The notes under the pieces: generated by a model | Told to the model about the DNA's origin: nothing | What the model saw: the letters and a program-made list of their open reading frames with translations, nothing else | The model's database searches: none | NCBI GenBank assembly: GCA_052400685.1 | Contig: JBQTGJ010000011.1 | From: CAZHHH01 sp052400685 | GTDB taxonomy: Bacteria; Bacteroidota; Bacteroidia; Bacteroidales; Marinilabiliaceae | Strand: one strand, 5' to 3' | Length of the DNA: 64,000 nucleotides | Part shown: piece after piece, positions 25,817 to 34,208 of the stretch | Layout: each line of letters starts with the position of its first letter | How positions within the stretch are numbered: the stretch's first letter is position 1 | Position numbers and translations under genes: made by a program

Positions 25817-26953
25817 ATGAAGTATTACATCATTGCTGGTGAAGCTTCCGGCGACCTGCACGCTTCAAATTTGATGCGTGAGATGAAAAAGATGGATCCC
25901 ATGGCGAGCTTTCGTTTTTGGGGTGGTGATTTGATGGTTGCTGAAGGTGGTCAACTGGTACGGCATTATCGCGATACAGCATACATGGGTTTTTTTGAGG
26001 TGGTGACGCATCTGCCTTCCATCTTTGGGAATATTAAAAAGTGCAAGGATGATATACAATCATGGCAGCCCGATGTGGTGATTTTAGTGGATTATCCGGG
26101 ATTTAATTTACGTATTGCCAAATTTGCCAAAGAAGCCGGTTTTAAGGTGTTTTATTATATCGCGCCAAAAATTTGGGCCTGGAATCAAAGACGGGTGCAT
26201 ACCATTCGTAAATATGTGGATAAGGTATTTACCATTTTGCCGTTCGAAACCGATTTCTATGCTAAATATGATGTCCCTGTCGTTTATTCAGGCAATCCTC
26301 TGCTCGATGCGTTGGAGAACAGAGCCCATAAAGAGGAGAGTCTGGATAATTTTGTTCAGCGTACGCATCTTGGTAACCAACCAATTATCGCATTGTTGGC
26401 TGGTAGCCGGAAGCAAGAAATAGATCGTTTGTTGCCTGAAATGCTCTCGGTGGTAAAGGATTTTCCCGGTTATCAGTTTGTAGTGGCCGGTGCGCCATCG
26501 TTTACCGCCGAAGACTATCTGCCATATGTTAAAAATTATTCGAACGTAAAAGTTTTATTTGGTGAAACATATAGTCTGCTGGTTCATGCCAGAGCTTCAT
26601 TAATCACCTCTGGAACGGCAACGCTCGAAGCCGCTTTATTGCGCTCTCCGCAAGTGGTCTGCTATAAAATGTGGGGCGGAAGCTTTACCGATTTTATGGC
26701 AAAAAAAGTCATCATTAAAGTCCCTTTTATTTCGTTGGTTAACCTGATTATGAACCGGGAAGTGGTTAAAGAATTGTTTCAAAGTACGTTTAGCCAAGTG
26801 GCTTTGCGTGAAGAACTGAATCGTTTGTGCCATGATGATGAATACCGTCGTCAGATGTTGAGTAATTACGACGAACTGGCATTGATTATGGGCGGGGCTG
26901 GAAGTAGCGCCCGCACGGCCCGCTTGATGTGGGAAACGCTGAGGAGTGAGTAG
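25817..26953 (+). CDS. lpxB: Lipid-A-disaccharide synthase
   Basis: 378-residue GT19 glycosyltransferase at the inner face of the cytoplasmic membrane. It joins UDP-2,3-diacylglucosamine and lipid X to the lipid A disaccharide. Seen: MKYYIIAGEASGDLHASNLM at the N-terminus (family GEASGDLH), FWGGDLM, VDYPGFNLRIAKFAK, YYIAPKIWAWNQRRV, LLAGSRKQEIDRLLP and SGTATLEAALL. Full length. It fits an outer membrane with lipid A. Confidence 0.97.
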   Translation: MKYYIIAGEASGDLHASNLMREMKKMDPMASFRFWGGDLMVAEGGQLVRHYRDTAYMGFFEVVTHLPSIFGNIKKCKDDIQSWQPDVVILVDYPGFNLRIAKFAKEAGFKVFYYIAPKIWAWNQRRVHTIRKYVDKVFTILPFETDFYAKYDVPVVYSGNPLLDALENRAHKEESLDNFVQRTHLGNQPIIALLAGSRKQEIDRLLPEMLSVVKDFPGYQFVVAGAPSFTAEDYLPYVKNYSNVKVLFGETYSLLVHARASLITSGTATLEAALLRSPQVVCYKMWGGSFTDFMAKKVIIKVPFISLVNLIMNREVVKELFQSTFSQVALREELNRLCHDDEYRRQMLSNYDELALIMGGAGSSARTARLMWETLRSE

Positions 26954-27016
26954 CCTTTAATGGATTCAGGCTGTTTGTATTACTGTTTATAGTTACTTTT
27001 TTTGACAACTAGTTGT

Positions 27017-27748
27017 ATGTTTGCACTTTACAGAAAAGAGGTCGTGTTATTTTTTAGTACCATAACGGGTTATCTGGTAGCTGGGCTTTTTTTGCTGCTA
27101 ACTGCTTTGTTTTTATGGGTATTACCGGGTGATCTGAATATTCCGCAAGGCGGATATGCTGTTTTGGATTCTTTTTTTTGGCTGGCTCCCTGGCTTTATC
27201 TTTTTTTTATTCCGGCAGTTACCATGCGTTTGCTGGCCGAAGAAAAGCGTTCGGGAACCATGGAGCTTTTGTTAACGCATCCTCTTTCTGATTGGCATAT
27301 CATATTTGCCAAGTTTTTGGCTGGTTTCACCGTTGTTGGGGTGTCGCTGATACCTACGTTGGTCTATTTTTTCTCAGTTTATCACATGGCGCAGCCTCTG
27401 GGTAATGTTGATATGGGTGCCATTTGGGGATCCTATATAGGCTTGTTTTTGCTGGCGGCTGTATATACTGCCATTGGATTGTTTACGTCTTCGTTAACCT
27501 CCAATCAGATCGTCGCTTTTTTATTGGCAGCTTTGGTTTCTTTTGTCCTTTATACAGGCTTTCAAACAGTCGCACAAATATCTTTAATGAAACCGGTGGG
27601 TAGTCTGTTGGTTAATATGGGAATTGATGAACATTACAGTTCCATTAGCCGTGGGGTGGTCGACTCACGTGATATCATTTACTTCTTGAGTGTAATAGCA
27701 CTCTTTTTGTCATTTACCAGAATTGTTATCGCCCGTCGACGGTGGTAG
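27017..27748 (+). CDS. gldF: Gliding-motility-type ABC transporter permease GldF
   Basis: About 243 residues with six membrane helices (for example TITGYLVAGLFLLLTALFLW and IGLFLLAAVYTAIGLF), an ABC2-type permease. The motif EEKRSGTMELLLTHPLSDWHI is typical of GldF/NosY-like permeases. Start at ATG 27017 (MFALYRKEV) rather than TTG 27002. gldG follows 28 bp downstream. No GldA ATPase gene lies beside it; it is often encoded elsewhere. The pair is widespread in Bacteroidota including non-gliding species, so motility is not implied. Confidence 0.93.
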   Translation: MFALYRKEVVLFFSTITGYLVAGLFLLLTALFLWVLPGDLNIPQGGYAVLDSFFWLAPWLYLFFIPAVTMRLLAEEKRSGTMELLLTHPLSDWHIIFAKFLAGFTVVGVSLIPTLVYFFSVYHMAQPLGNVDMGAIWGSYIGLFLLAAVYTAIGLFTSSLTSNQIVAFLLAALVSFVLYTGFQTVAQISLMKPVGSLLVNMGIDEHYSSISRGVVDSRDIIYFLSVIALFLSFTRIVIARRRW

Positions 27749-27776
27749 TATTAATAGTTATTCAGGGATCGTAATT

Positions 27777-29471
27777 ATGGCGCGTAATAATAGAAACAGA
27801 AAACGTGACTTACTTCAGCTTTTGTTGGTTTTGGCCGCAGTGGCGTTGTTCAATTTAATTTCCACTTATTGGTTTTTTAGATGGGATTTGACGGCTGAGA
27901 AGCGGTATACCATATCGCCTGTGACGGTTGAACTTATGAAACAACTCGATAAGGAGGTAATGGTTAAAATATATCTTGGGGGCGATTTGACAGTCGATTT
28001 TCAGAGGTTGTCACGTGCTACCCGTGAAATGTTGGATGAGGTGGGCCGTTTTTCTGGTGCTACGTTTACTTATGAAATGATTGACCCCCTAAAACAACCT
28101 CAGGCATTAAGTGATTTGAAGGATTTTGGTCTGAACGCTGTCCCTGTCTTCGACACTGAAGCGGACGGCCGTAAGACTCAGTTTAATATATATCCCTATG
28201 CCATTTTTGGAATGGGCGGTTACCAGGTGTCGGTTTCTTTACTGGACAATTTATCCGGACGGTCGGGGGTTGAGAATCTTAATAGTTCAATGGAATCTCT
28301 TGAGTATAAGGTGGTCGATGCCATTCGGCGGCTGAAAACAGATGAGACACCTTCGGTTGCTTTTTTGGAAGGCCAGAGCGAATTGGATGAGTTGGATGTT
28401 TATGATATTACCGAAGCCTTATCGCAGTATTTTCAGGTTGACCGTGGCGTGTTGGGCCGTGATGCCCATAGTCTCGATAATTATAAAGTAGTGATAGTGG
28501 CAAAGCCACAAACGGCATTCTCTGAAAAGGACAAATTAATACTCGATCAGTATATTATGCGTGGCGGGCGTGTTTTGTGGCTGGTGGATGCAGTTAATGT
28601 GACGCTCGACAGTCTCAGGCATGCGTCCGAGACTGTGGGGTTGGCTACTGATATTAACATTTCGGATATGTTGTTCAGGTATGGTGTACGCATTAATCCT
28701 GAATTGGTGCAGGATGTTCAGGCTGCTTTGATTCCTGTGAATGTGTCACAGCCGGGAGAGAAAGCGCAGCTGGAACCTATGCCGTGGATGTTCAATCCTT
28801 TACTCAATACCAATTTACAGCACCCGGTCACCCGGAATGTGAATGTTGTTAAGACTGAGTTTGCCAGTAGTATTGATACGGTGGGCGAAAATGATGTCAC
28901 CAAAACGATTCTGCTACAAACAGGCCGCTTCTCGCGTCGTATGCCGGTGCCGGTTTTTATTTCTTTGGCAATGGTGAGCGAACGCCCCGTACCGGAAGCT
29001 TTTAACCAGTCGGGCATCCCTGTCGCCGTAGCTTTGGAAGGGCATTTTCAGTCCCTGTTTGCCAATAGACCAATTCCGCCGGGCGTTGATTTTTCTTCGG
29101 AGGAGCTGATGAAAAATAGTAAGGCAACCCGTATGATTGTGGTAGCCGATGGTGACGTGATCCGAAATGAGGTCAGACAACGCCATGGCGCGCAACCACA
29201 GGCCATTCCCCTGGGGTATGATGAGCTGAGTCATCAGATGTTTGGAAATAAGCAGTTTGTTGTGAATGCGGTGAATTATCTTGCCGATGATGAGGGCTGG
29301 ATGGCGCTTCGTAACCGGAGTTATGAATTGCGGTTGCTCAACCGGGAAGTGCTGGCTAATAGTCTGACATTCTGGAAATGGTTTAATGTGTCGCTGCCTT
29401 TGATGCTTTTATTGATTTTAGGCGTTGTTCTCCCGTTGCGCCGACGTTATAAATATGGACGAAAAGGTTAA
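27777..29471 (+). CDS. gldG: Gliding-motility-associated ABC transporter substrate-binding-like protein GldG
   Basis: About 564 residues: an N-terminal membrane helix (LLQLLLVLAAVALFNLIS) after a basic start, a large periplasmic ABC_transp_aux/GldG domain (RWDLTAEKRYTISPVT, then YEMIDPLKQP, then FLEGQSELDELD), and a C-terminal helix (SLPLMLLLILGVVLPLRR). The start at 27777 (MARNNRNRKRD) places basic residues before the first helix; the frame to 27723 overlaps gldF. Forms a transporter with GldF and, elsewhere, GldA; substrate unknown. Confidence 0.94.
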   Translation: MARNNRNRKRDLLQLLLVLAAVALFNLISTYWFFRWDLTAEKRYTISPVTVELMKQLDKEVMVKIYLGGDLTVDFQRLSRATREMLDEVGRFSGATFTYEMIDPLKQPQALSDLKDFGLNAVPVFDTEADGRKTQFNIYPYAIFGMGGYQVSVSLLDNLSGRSGVENLNSSMESLEYKVVDAIRRLKTDETPSVAFLEGQSELDELDVYDITEALSQYFQVDRGVLGRDAHSLDNYKVVIVAKPQTAFSEKDKLILDQYIMRGGRVLWLVDAVNVTLDSLRHASETVGLATDINISDMLFRYGVRINPELVQDVQAALIPVNVSQPGEKAQLEPMPWMFNPLLNTNLQHPVTRNVNVVKTEFASSIDTVGENDVTKTILLQTGRFSRRMPVPVFISLAMVSERPVPEAFNQSGIPVAVALEGHFQSLFANRPIPPGVDFSSEELMKNSKATRMIVVADGDVIRNEVRQRHGAQPQAIPLGYDELSHQMFGNKQFVVNAVNYLADDEGWMALRNRSYELRLLNREVLANSLTFWKWFNVSLPLMLLLILGVVLPLRRRYKYGRKG

Positions 29472-29592
29472 TCATATTATAAATATAGTCTTAAGTTGTT
29501 TTTTTTCGTTTGGTAAATTACTTTTTTGTATTTTCGGACTCCGGTAGCCTCAAAAAGCTTTGGTCTGCCGTCGTCAATTGATTGATATTTCA

Positions 29593-29600
29593 TATCTTTG
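29593..29600 (+). promoter_or_regulatory. Candidate -7 element of the dnaN promoter
   Basis: TATCTTTG fully matches TAnnTTTG, 26 bp before the dnaN ATG. No good TTTG lies at the usual 19-21-bp spacing; the nearest is 30 bp upstream. Confidence 0.55.
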
Positions 29601-29626
29601 AAAAGTAACTTTAAAAATCATCCTAA

Positions 29627-30757
29627 ATGAAATTTGTCGTATCCAGTTCTGATTTGCTTTCGCATTTGCAGGCTATTAGCAGGGCCATCGCATCCAAAAG
29701 TCAGTATCCTATTCTTGATTATTTTTTGTTTGATGTGAACAAGGATACCTCCTTAAATATTACAGCTTCCGATTTGGAGGTTACCATGATCACGCGTATG
29801 GTGGCCGATTCGTCAGACGGAGATGGCGTAATTGCGATGCCTTCGAAAATGTTACTCGAAATTTTGAAGAAATTGCCCGAACAGCCCTTAACGTTCGATG
29901 TTAACATGGAAACATTGGCTGTTGATATTTTATCTGAAAAAGGTAAATATAATTTTGTGGGACAGCCGGGAGCCGAATATCCTGAAATTCCAAAGGTGGA
30001 AGAGGATAAAGCCAGTCGGTTGCAAATACCTGCATCGCTATTGATGACAGGTATTACTAAAACGTTGTTTGCCACGGCCGATGATGAGTTACGACCCGTT
30101 ATGAACGGTGTTTTGTTCGAGTTTTCGCCCGAAAATCTGACATTTGTGGCTTCTGATTCGCATAAATTGGTGCGCTACAGACGTCTGGATGCGAAGGCTG
30201 AATTTGAGGCTTCTTTTATCTTGCCTAAAAAACCTGCCGGTTTGTTGAAGAATATTTTGCCACGTGAGAGTGGTGACGTAATGGTTGAGTTTGACCATAA
30301 AAATGCTATTTTTAATTTACCGAATTATAAAATGGTGTGCCGTCTGGTGGAAGGAAATTATCCCAGCTATACTGCTGTTATTCCGCAAGACAACCCAAAT
30401 AAGTCGGTCATTGATCGTGTGGATTTGGCCAATACACTGGGGCGCGTTTCTATTTTCTCAAATCAGGCTTCCAATCTGGTTAAATTACATATGAGTACCG
30501 ACGAAATGGTTGTTTCTGCTCAGGATATTGACTTTTCAGTGTCGGCTTTTGAGAAATTGACGTGTCAGTATGATGGAACGGAAATGGAAATAGGTTTTAA
30601 ATCAGCCTTTTTGGCCGATATTCTGGACAATATTTCATCGGACGATATCATTCTTGAAATGTCGGATCCTTCAAGGGCTGCCATCATCCTGCCATTTGAG
30701 AAAAAGGAAAATGAAGATGAATTTATGCTTCTGATGCCGATGATGATTAATGCCTGA
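29627..30757 (+). CDS. dnaN: DNA polymerase III beta sliding clamp
   Basis: 376 residues, full length. Dimeric ring that tethers replicative polymerase to DNA. Seen: MKFVVSSSDLLSHLQ, three repeated clamp domains, the KSQYPILDYFLFDV and FVASDSHKLVRYR segments, and the C-terminal LMPMMINA that corresponds to the usual MPMR-like hydrophobic-pocket tail. There is no dnaA, recF or origin-like sequence nearby, so this is not evidence for oriC. It is transcribed alone between a -7 element and a terminator. Confidence 0.97.
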   Translation: MKFVVSSSDLLSHLQAISRAIASKSQYPILDYFLFDVNKDTSLNITASDLEVTMITRMVADSSDGDGVIAMPSKMLLEILKKLPEQPLTFDVNMETLAVDILSEKGKYNFVGQPGAEYPEIPKVEEDKASRLQIPASLLMTGITKTLFATADDELRPVMNGVLFEFSPENLTFVASDSHKLVRYRRLDAKAEFEASFILPKKPAGLLKNILPRESGDVMVEFDHKNAIFNLPNYKMVCRLVEGNYPSYTAVIPQDNPNKSVIDRVDLANTLGRVSIFSNQASNLVKLHMSTDEMVVSAQDIDFSVSAFEKLTCQYDGTEMEIGFKSAFLADILDNISSDDIILEMSDPSRAAIILPFEKKENEDEFMLLMPMMINA

Positions 30758-30775
30758 TTGAAACAATATGATCGT

Positions 30776-30814
30776 AAAAAAGCAGTTCCGCCAGATGTCG
30801 GGGCTGCTTTTTTT
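30776..30814 (+). terminator. Terminator after dnaN
   Basis: AAAAAAGCAG...CTGCTTTTTT stem (30776-30785 with 30804-30813), extended by CCG/CGG inside, with a T run. It begins 19 bp after the dnaN stop. Confidence 0.88.
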
Positions 30815-31028
30815 AGTTGGTGCTTGTTCAAGAGTTAGAGAGACAGCTGTGCGCGCTTAACTTTTGAGGCTTGCTCACCTATAAAATATGAGTTTACTTC
30901 TTTCATTGATCCAGTGTACAAGAGCCACCCGGACGTTGGTCTTTCTATTATTTATTGGTCTGAAGATTCGTCAAATGACATTATTGTTATTTCACAAAAG
31001 GCTCTTTTTCTTACTGTCTGAATTTCCG

Positions 31029-31036
31029 TATATTTG
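31029..31036 (+). promoter_or_regulatory. Candidate -7 element of the mnmA promoter
   Basis: TATATTTG followed by CACCC is a full match to the Bacteroidota -7 element. A TTTT lies at the -33 position 20 bp upstream. A GGAAGGAG Shine-Dalgarno-like run precedes the ATG at 31069, unusual for this phylum. Confidence 0.65.
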
Positions 31037-31068
31037 CACCCTTAAATTATTTTTTGGAAGGAGATTTG

Positions 31069-32280
31069 ATGTCTGAGAACAAGAAAAAGGTAGTTGTGGG
31101 TTTGTCGGGCGGTGTCGATTCAAGCGTTGCGGCCTATGTTTTAAAGGAACAGGGCTATGAGGTGATAGGCTTGTTTATGAAGAACTGGCACGACACCACC
31201 GGGGTGTTGAAAGCCGATTGTCCCTGGCTCGACGATAAGTTTGATGCCGAGGCGGTGGCGCGTAAGCTGGATATTCCTTTTCACATGGTTGATTTAAGTG
31301 ACCAATATCGGGCACGTGTGGTTGATTATATGTTTTCGGAATATGAAAAAGGGCGTACGCCTAATCCTGATGTGCTTTGTAATCGTGAGATAAAATTTGA
31401 TGTTTTTTTGGATGAGGCATTGAAGTTGGGCGCTGATTTCGTCGCAACGGGTCATTATTGTCGTAAAGAAACCATTGATGTGGATGGTCAGCCGGTTTAC
31501 CGTTTGATAGCCGGATCAGATCATAATAAAGATCAGAGTTATTTTCTCTGTCAATTGTCGCAAAAACAGTTATCTAAAGCATTATTTCCCATCGGCGATA
31601 TGCAAAAACCCGATGTGCGTCGTATTGCCGGTGAGTTGAATTTGATAACGGCTCATAAAAAAGACTCACAAGGGATTTGTTTTGTCGGTAAAGTTGATTT
31701 ACCTGTTTTTCTTCAGCAGAAGTTAAAGGCTAAGCCCGGTAAGGTTTTTCTTATTCCACCCGAAAGTGATTTGTTTAAGCGGGATTGGCAGACTGCCATA
31801 CGTGAGCATACCGAGGCTGTTTTGGATGAGATTTCGCATCCTTATCCTTTTCACCCCAAATATGGACAAAGCATAGGAGTGCATAATGGCGCTCATTTTT
31901 ATACCATTGGTCAACGTAAAGGTTTGAATATTGGGGGGTTTCCGGAGCCGTTGTTTGTGATTGGCATAGATGTTAATTATAACCAGGTGTATGTTGGAAT
32001 GGGGCAGTCGCATCCGGGGTTGTTTCGTTCTGTGCTGAAAATTTGCACCAAGGAGATTCACTGGGTGCGTCCGGATATGACAATGAACGATGGAGAGAGC
32101 CGTCGTTATAAATTGCGTATTCGGTATCGTCAGCCATTGCAGGATGGCGTTATTTATCAGCATGCCGGCGGTATGTATATCGTATTTGATGAGCCGCAAC
32201 GTGGTATCACAGCAGGTCAGTTTGCGGCCTGGTACGATGAAAATGAAGAACTGTTGGGTTCAGGAGTTATACATGCCTGA
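31069..32280 (+). CDS. mnmA: tRNA-specific 2-thiouridylase MnmA
   Basis: About 403 residues. Cytosolic enzyme that forms 2-thiouridine at U34 of tRNA-Lys, -Glu and -Gln. Seen: the PP-loop VVGLSGGVDSSVAAYVL, MKNWHDTT, NPDVLCNREIKF with the first catalytic cysteine, GHYCRKE, DQSYFLCQL, and SQGICFVGKV with the second cysteine, then FYTIGQRKGLNIGG and a C-terminal beta-barrel (GITAGQFAAWYD). An insertion in the middle makes it longer than the roughly 360-residue enterobacterial protein, as in many Bacteroidota. ATG 31069 was chosen over TTG 31054 because of the Shine-Dalgarno spacing. Confidence 0.97.
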   Translation: MSENKKKVVVGLSGGVDSSVAAYVLKEQGYEVIGLFMKNWHDTTGVLKADCPWLDDKFDAEAVARKLDIPFHMVDLSDQYRARVVDYMFSEYEKGRTPNPDVLCNREIKFDVFLDEALKLGADFVATGHYCRKETIDVDGQPVYRLIAGSDHNKDQSYFLCQLSQKQLSKALFPIGDMQKPDVRRIAGELNLITAHKKDSQGICFVGKVDLPVFLQQKLKAKPGKVFLIPPESDLFKRDWQTAIREHTEAVLDEISHPYPFHPKYGQSIGVHNGAHFYTIGQRKGLNIGGFPEPLFVIGIDVNYNQVYVGMGQSHPGLFRSVLKICTKEIHWVRPDMTMNDGESRRYKLRIRYRQPLQDGVIYQHAGGMYIVFDEPQRGITAGQFAAWYDENEELLGSGVIHA

Positions 32281-32361
32281 GTGTTGCCTGTTGGTACGAC
32301 GTTTTTTTATGTGTCTGGAAATGAAGAATCAGGATTTGAGGTGTTAATGCTTGCTATAAAA

Positions 32362-32549
32362 TTTCATATGTTTATATTTTGTTTTTTAAGGTCATATGGA
32401 ACTCGCCTAACTTAATCATCCCCCTGTGTGTGAAATAATTTCCATGGCTCGTTTCATATGATTATAATTTGTTTTTCAGTTGCCATATGGAACTCGCCGG
32501 ATAATCATCCACCTGTGTGAGAGATTACACTCATGGCTCGTTTCATAAC
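32362..32549. repeat. Dispersed repeat family B, two tandem units
   Basis: Two units with CATATGGAACTCGCC and GGCTCGTTTCATA(TG/AC) ends, between mnmA and the AlaX-like gene. The ATG in the last ATGGCTCGTTTC is in frame with the downstream gene and creates a spurious early start at 32533. Confidence 0.85.
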
Positions 32550-32589
32550 ACAGAAATTGTTTTTTTGCAAGCACCAAATAATTAAGCGA

Positions 32590-33021
32590 ATGAAAAGTTA
32601 CGATCCATATATGCACACTACCGAGCATATCCTTAACCGTACCATGGTTAATATGTTTGGCTGTGACCGTTCTTTTTCAAATCATCTGGAAAAGAAAAAG
32701 TCGAAATGTGATTACCGCTTTAACAGGGCATTGACGGCTGAAGAGGAAACGCTTATTTCTGAGAAAGTGAATGAGCAGCTTACACGAAACCTTGATGTGA
32801 CACAAAAGGTGGTGAGCAGGGAGGATGCGGCACTCGATTTTGATCTTGATCGTTTGCCCGATGCTGCCGGTGACACAATTCGTTTGGTTTCTGTTGGTGA
32901 TTACGATGTTTGTCCCTGTATTGGCGATCATGTCCTGAATACTTCCGAAATAGGTGAGTTTGTTCTGGTCAGTTCGTCGTTCGACGATGGCGTGTTGCGT
33001 ATTCGGTTTAAGTTGAAGTAG
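32590..33021 (+). CDS. Stand-alone alanyl-tRNA editing-like protein (AlaX/tRNA_SAD)
   Basis: 143 residues, compact second-additional-domain fold. The metal motif set is complete: HTTEH (H9, H13) near the N-terminus and CPCIGDH (C110, H114) near the C-terminus, the HxxxH/CxxxH pattern of AlaRS/ThrRS editing domains. Known role of the family: hydrolysis of mischarged aminoacyl-tRNA in trans; substrate (Ser/Gly-tRNA-Ala or other) is not readable. ATG 32590 (MKSYDPYMHTTEH) was chosen because the earlier start at 32533 lies in repeat B DNA. Confidence 0.85.
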   Translation: MKSYDPYMHTTEHILNRTMVNMFGCDRSFSNHLEKKKSKCDYRFNRALTAEEETLISEKVNEQLTRNLDVTQKVVSREDAALDFDLDRLPDAAGDTIRLVSVGDYDVCPCIGDHVLNTSEIGEFVLVSSSFDDGVLRIRFKLK

Positions 33022-33188
33022 TTATTTTGAGTGTTTACGAAGTTTTTGTACTTTTTCTTGTTGGGTCGTGTCATATCCTATATTTAGAAATAAGATCTGT
33101 TAGTGTTTTTATTTCAGACTAACTCACCCGCCATTGAAAGTCAATATGCAAGGGTCAATTTTTTTTCACACTAACATACAAACATATC

Positions 33189-33902
33189 ATGCAGCCACAA
33201 CATGATGTCATGGGGCAGGCAGGCCTCAGCTTTTTGGAAGAAGCTGACAATACTGCTGTTATTAAAGTCTGGTGCGATATCGCCGAAACAGAAGAGTTGC
33301 CTGTTTCCTATCTCTTTAGATCTTATCATGATATGCCACTTCTGGAGCAACAGGCGCTGGCACATTGCCGTGGGCGCGTGTTGGATGTTGGCGCAGGAAT
33401 GGGGAGCCATTCTTTGTATTTGCAGGAGGCCGGGTTCGATGTCACGGCACTTGAGGTGTCGCCATTGGCTTGTGAAGTCATGCAGCGACGTGGCGTGAAC
33501 AATATTGTATGTCACGATTTTTTTGATTTTAGGTGCGACACTAAATTTGACACGATTTTTTTATTAATGAACGGTATTGGTGTGGCGCAGACGCTTGATC
33601 GTTTGCCTGCTTTTTTTGAGCAAGCCCGTAAATTACTGCAACCGGGAGGGCAAATTTTGATGGATTCGTCCGACCTGAAATATCTTTTTATGGAAGAGGA
33701 TGGCAGTTTGTTGATAGACCTCAATGCCCCGTATTATGGCGAAGTGATGTATAAAATGAGCTTTCGTCATTTTCGCAGTAATAAGTTTCCATGGCTTTTT
33801 GTGGGCGATGACCTGTTGGCGCTTTACGCTGCTGAAAATGGGTTTCGTTTTCGTAAATTGCTTGATGGACCTAACTATGATTACCTTGGATTGCTGGAGT
33901 GA
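33189..33902 (+). CDS. Class I SAM-dependent methyltransferase
   Basis: 237 residues. The Rossmann SAM-binding motif I, RVLDVGAGMGSHSLYL, is near residues 62-77, followed by motif II VTALEVSPLAC, the acidic FDTIFLLMNGIGV, and KLLQPGGQILMD. No domain outside the methyltransferase core is visible, so the substrate (small molecule, protein or RNA) cannot be named. It stands alone, 167 bp after the AlaX-like gene and 306 bp before the secreted T9SS protein gene. Confidence 0.85.
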   Translation: MQPQHDVMGQAGLSFLEEADNTAVIKVWCDIAETEELPVSYLFRSYHDMPLLEQQALAHCRGRVLDVGAGMGSHSLYLQEAGFDVTALEVSPLACEVMQRRGVNNIVCHDFFDFRCDTKFDTIFLLMNGIGVAQTLDRLPAFFEQARKLLQPGGQILMDSSDLKYLFMEEDGSLLIDLNAPYYGEVMYKMSFRHFRSNKFPWLFVGDDLLALYAAENGFRFRKLLDGPNYDYLGLLE

Positions 33903-34069
33903 ATCTTTTTTCTGTTTCGTGGCAACATTTCTGTTCTCTTTTTGTTTCTGTTTTTTGTGATTTTAGTCTCATTATGAGAAGTCAAGTCCGTTCGTCAAAA
34001 GATTGCGTCTGTTTATCAATAAATAGATATGTTTATATAACATTAAATGTTATTTCCCGTACAAATATT

Positions 34070-34077
34070 TAATTTTG
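34070..34077 (+). promoter_or_regulatory. Candidate -7 element for the T9SS cargo gene
   Basis: TAATTTTG matches TAnnTTTG, followed by CAC, 131 bp before the ATG at 34209. No exact TTTG at the -33 spacing. The rest of 33903-34208 shows no ORF or strong hairpin. Confidence 0.45.
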
Positions 34078-34208
34078 CACGTCGCACGTTTTTAGGTATT
34101 TGTGTGTGGGTTTTTAAATATAGGGATAATTAAGGGAAAGGGAATACTGGCCGATTATTTGAGTTTAATTTGAGGGGTTGGCAGTGTGAAGAGTTAAAAA
34201 TTTAGACT

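Noticed and set aside
29627..30757. Replication origin near dnaN
   Set aside because: No dnaA gene, no cluster of DnaA boxes seen, and the neighbours (gldFG, mnmA) are not origin-linked.
32533..32589. Longer N-terminus for the AlaX-like protein
   Set aside because: The extra codons lie in repeat B sequence, and the protein family starts near the HTTEH motif.
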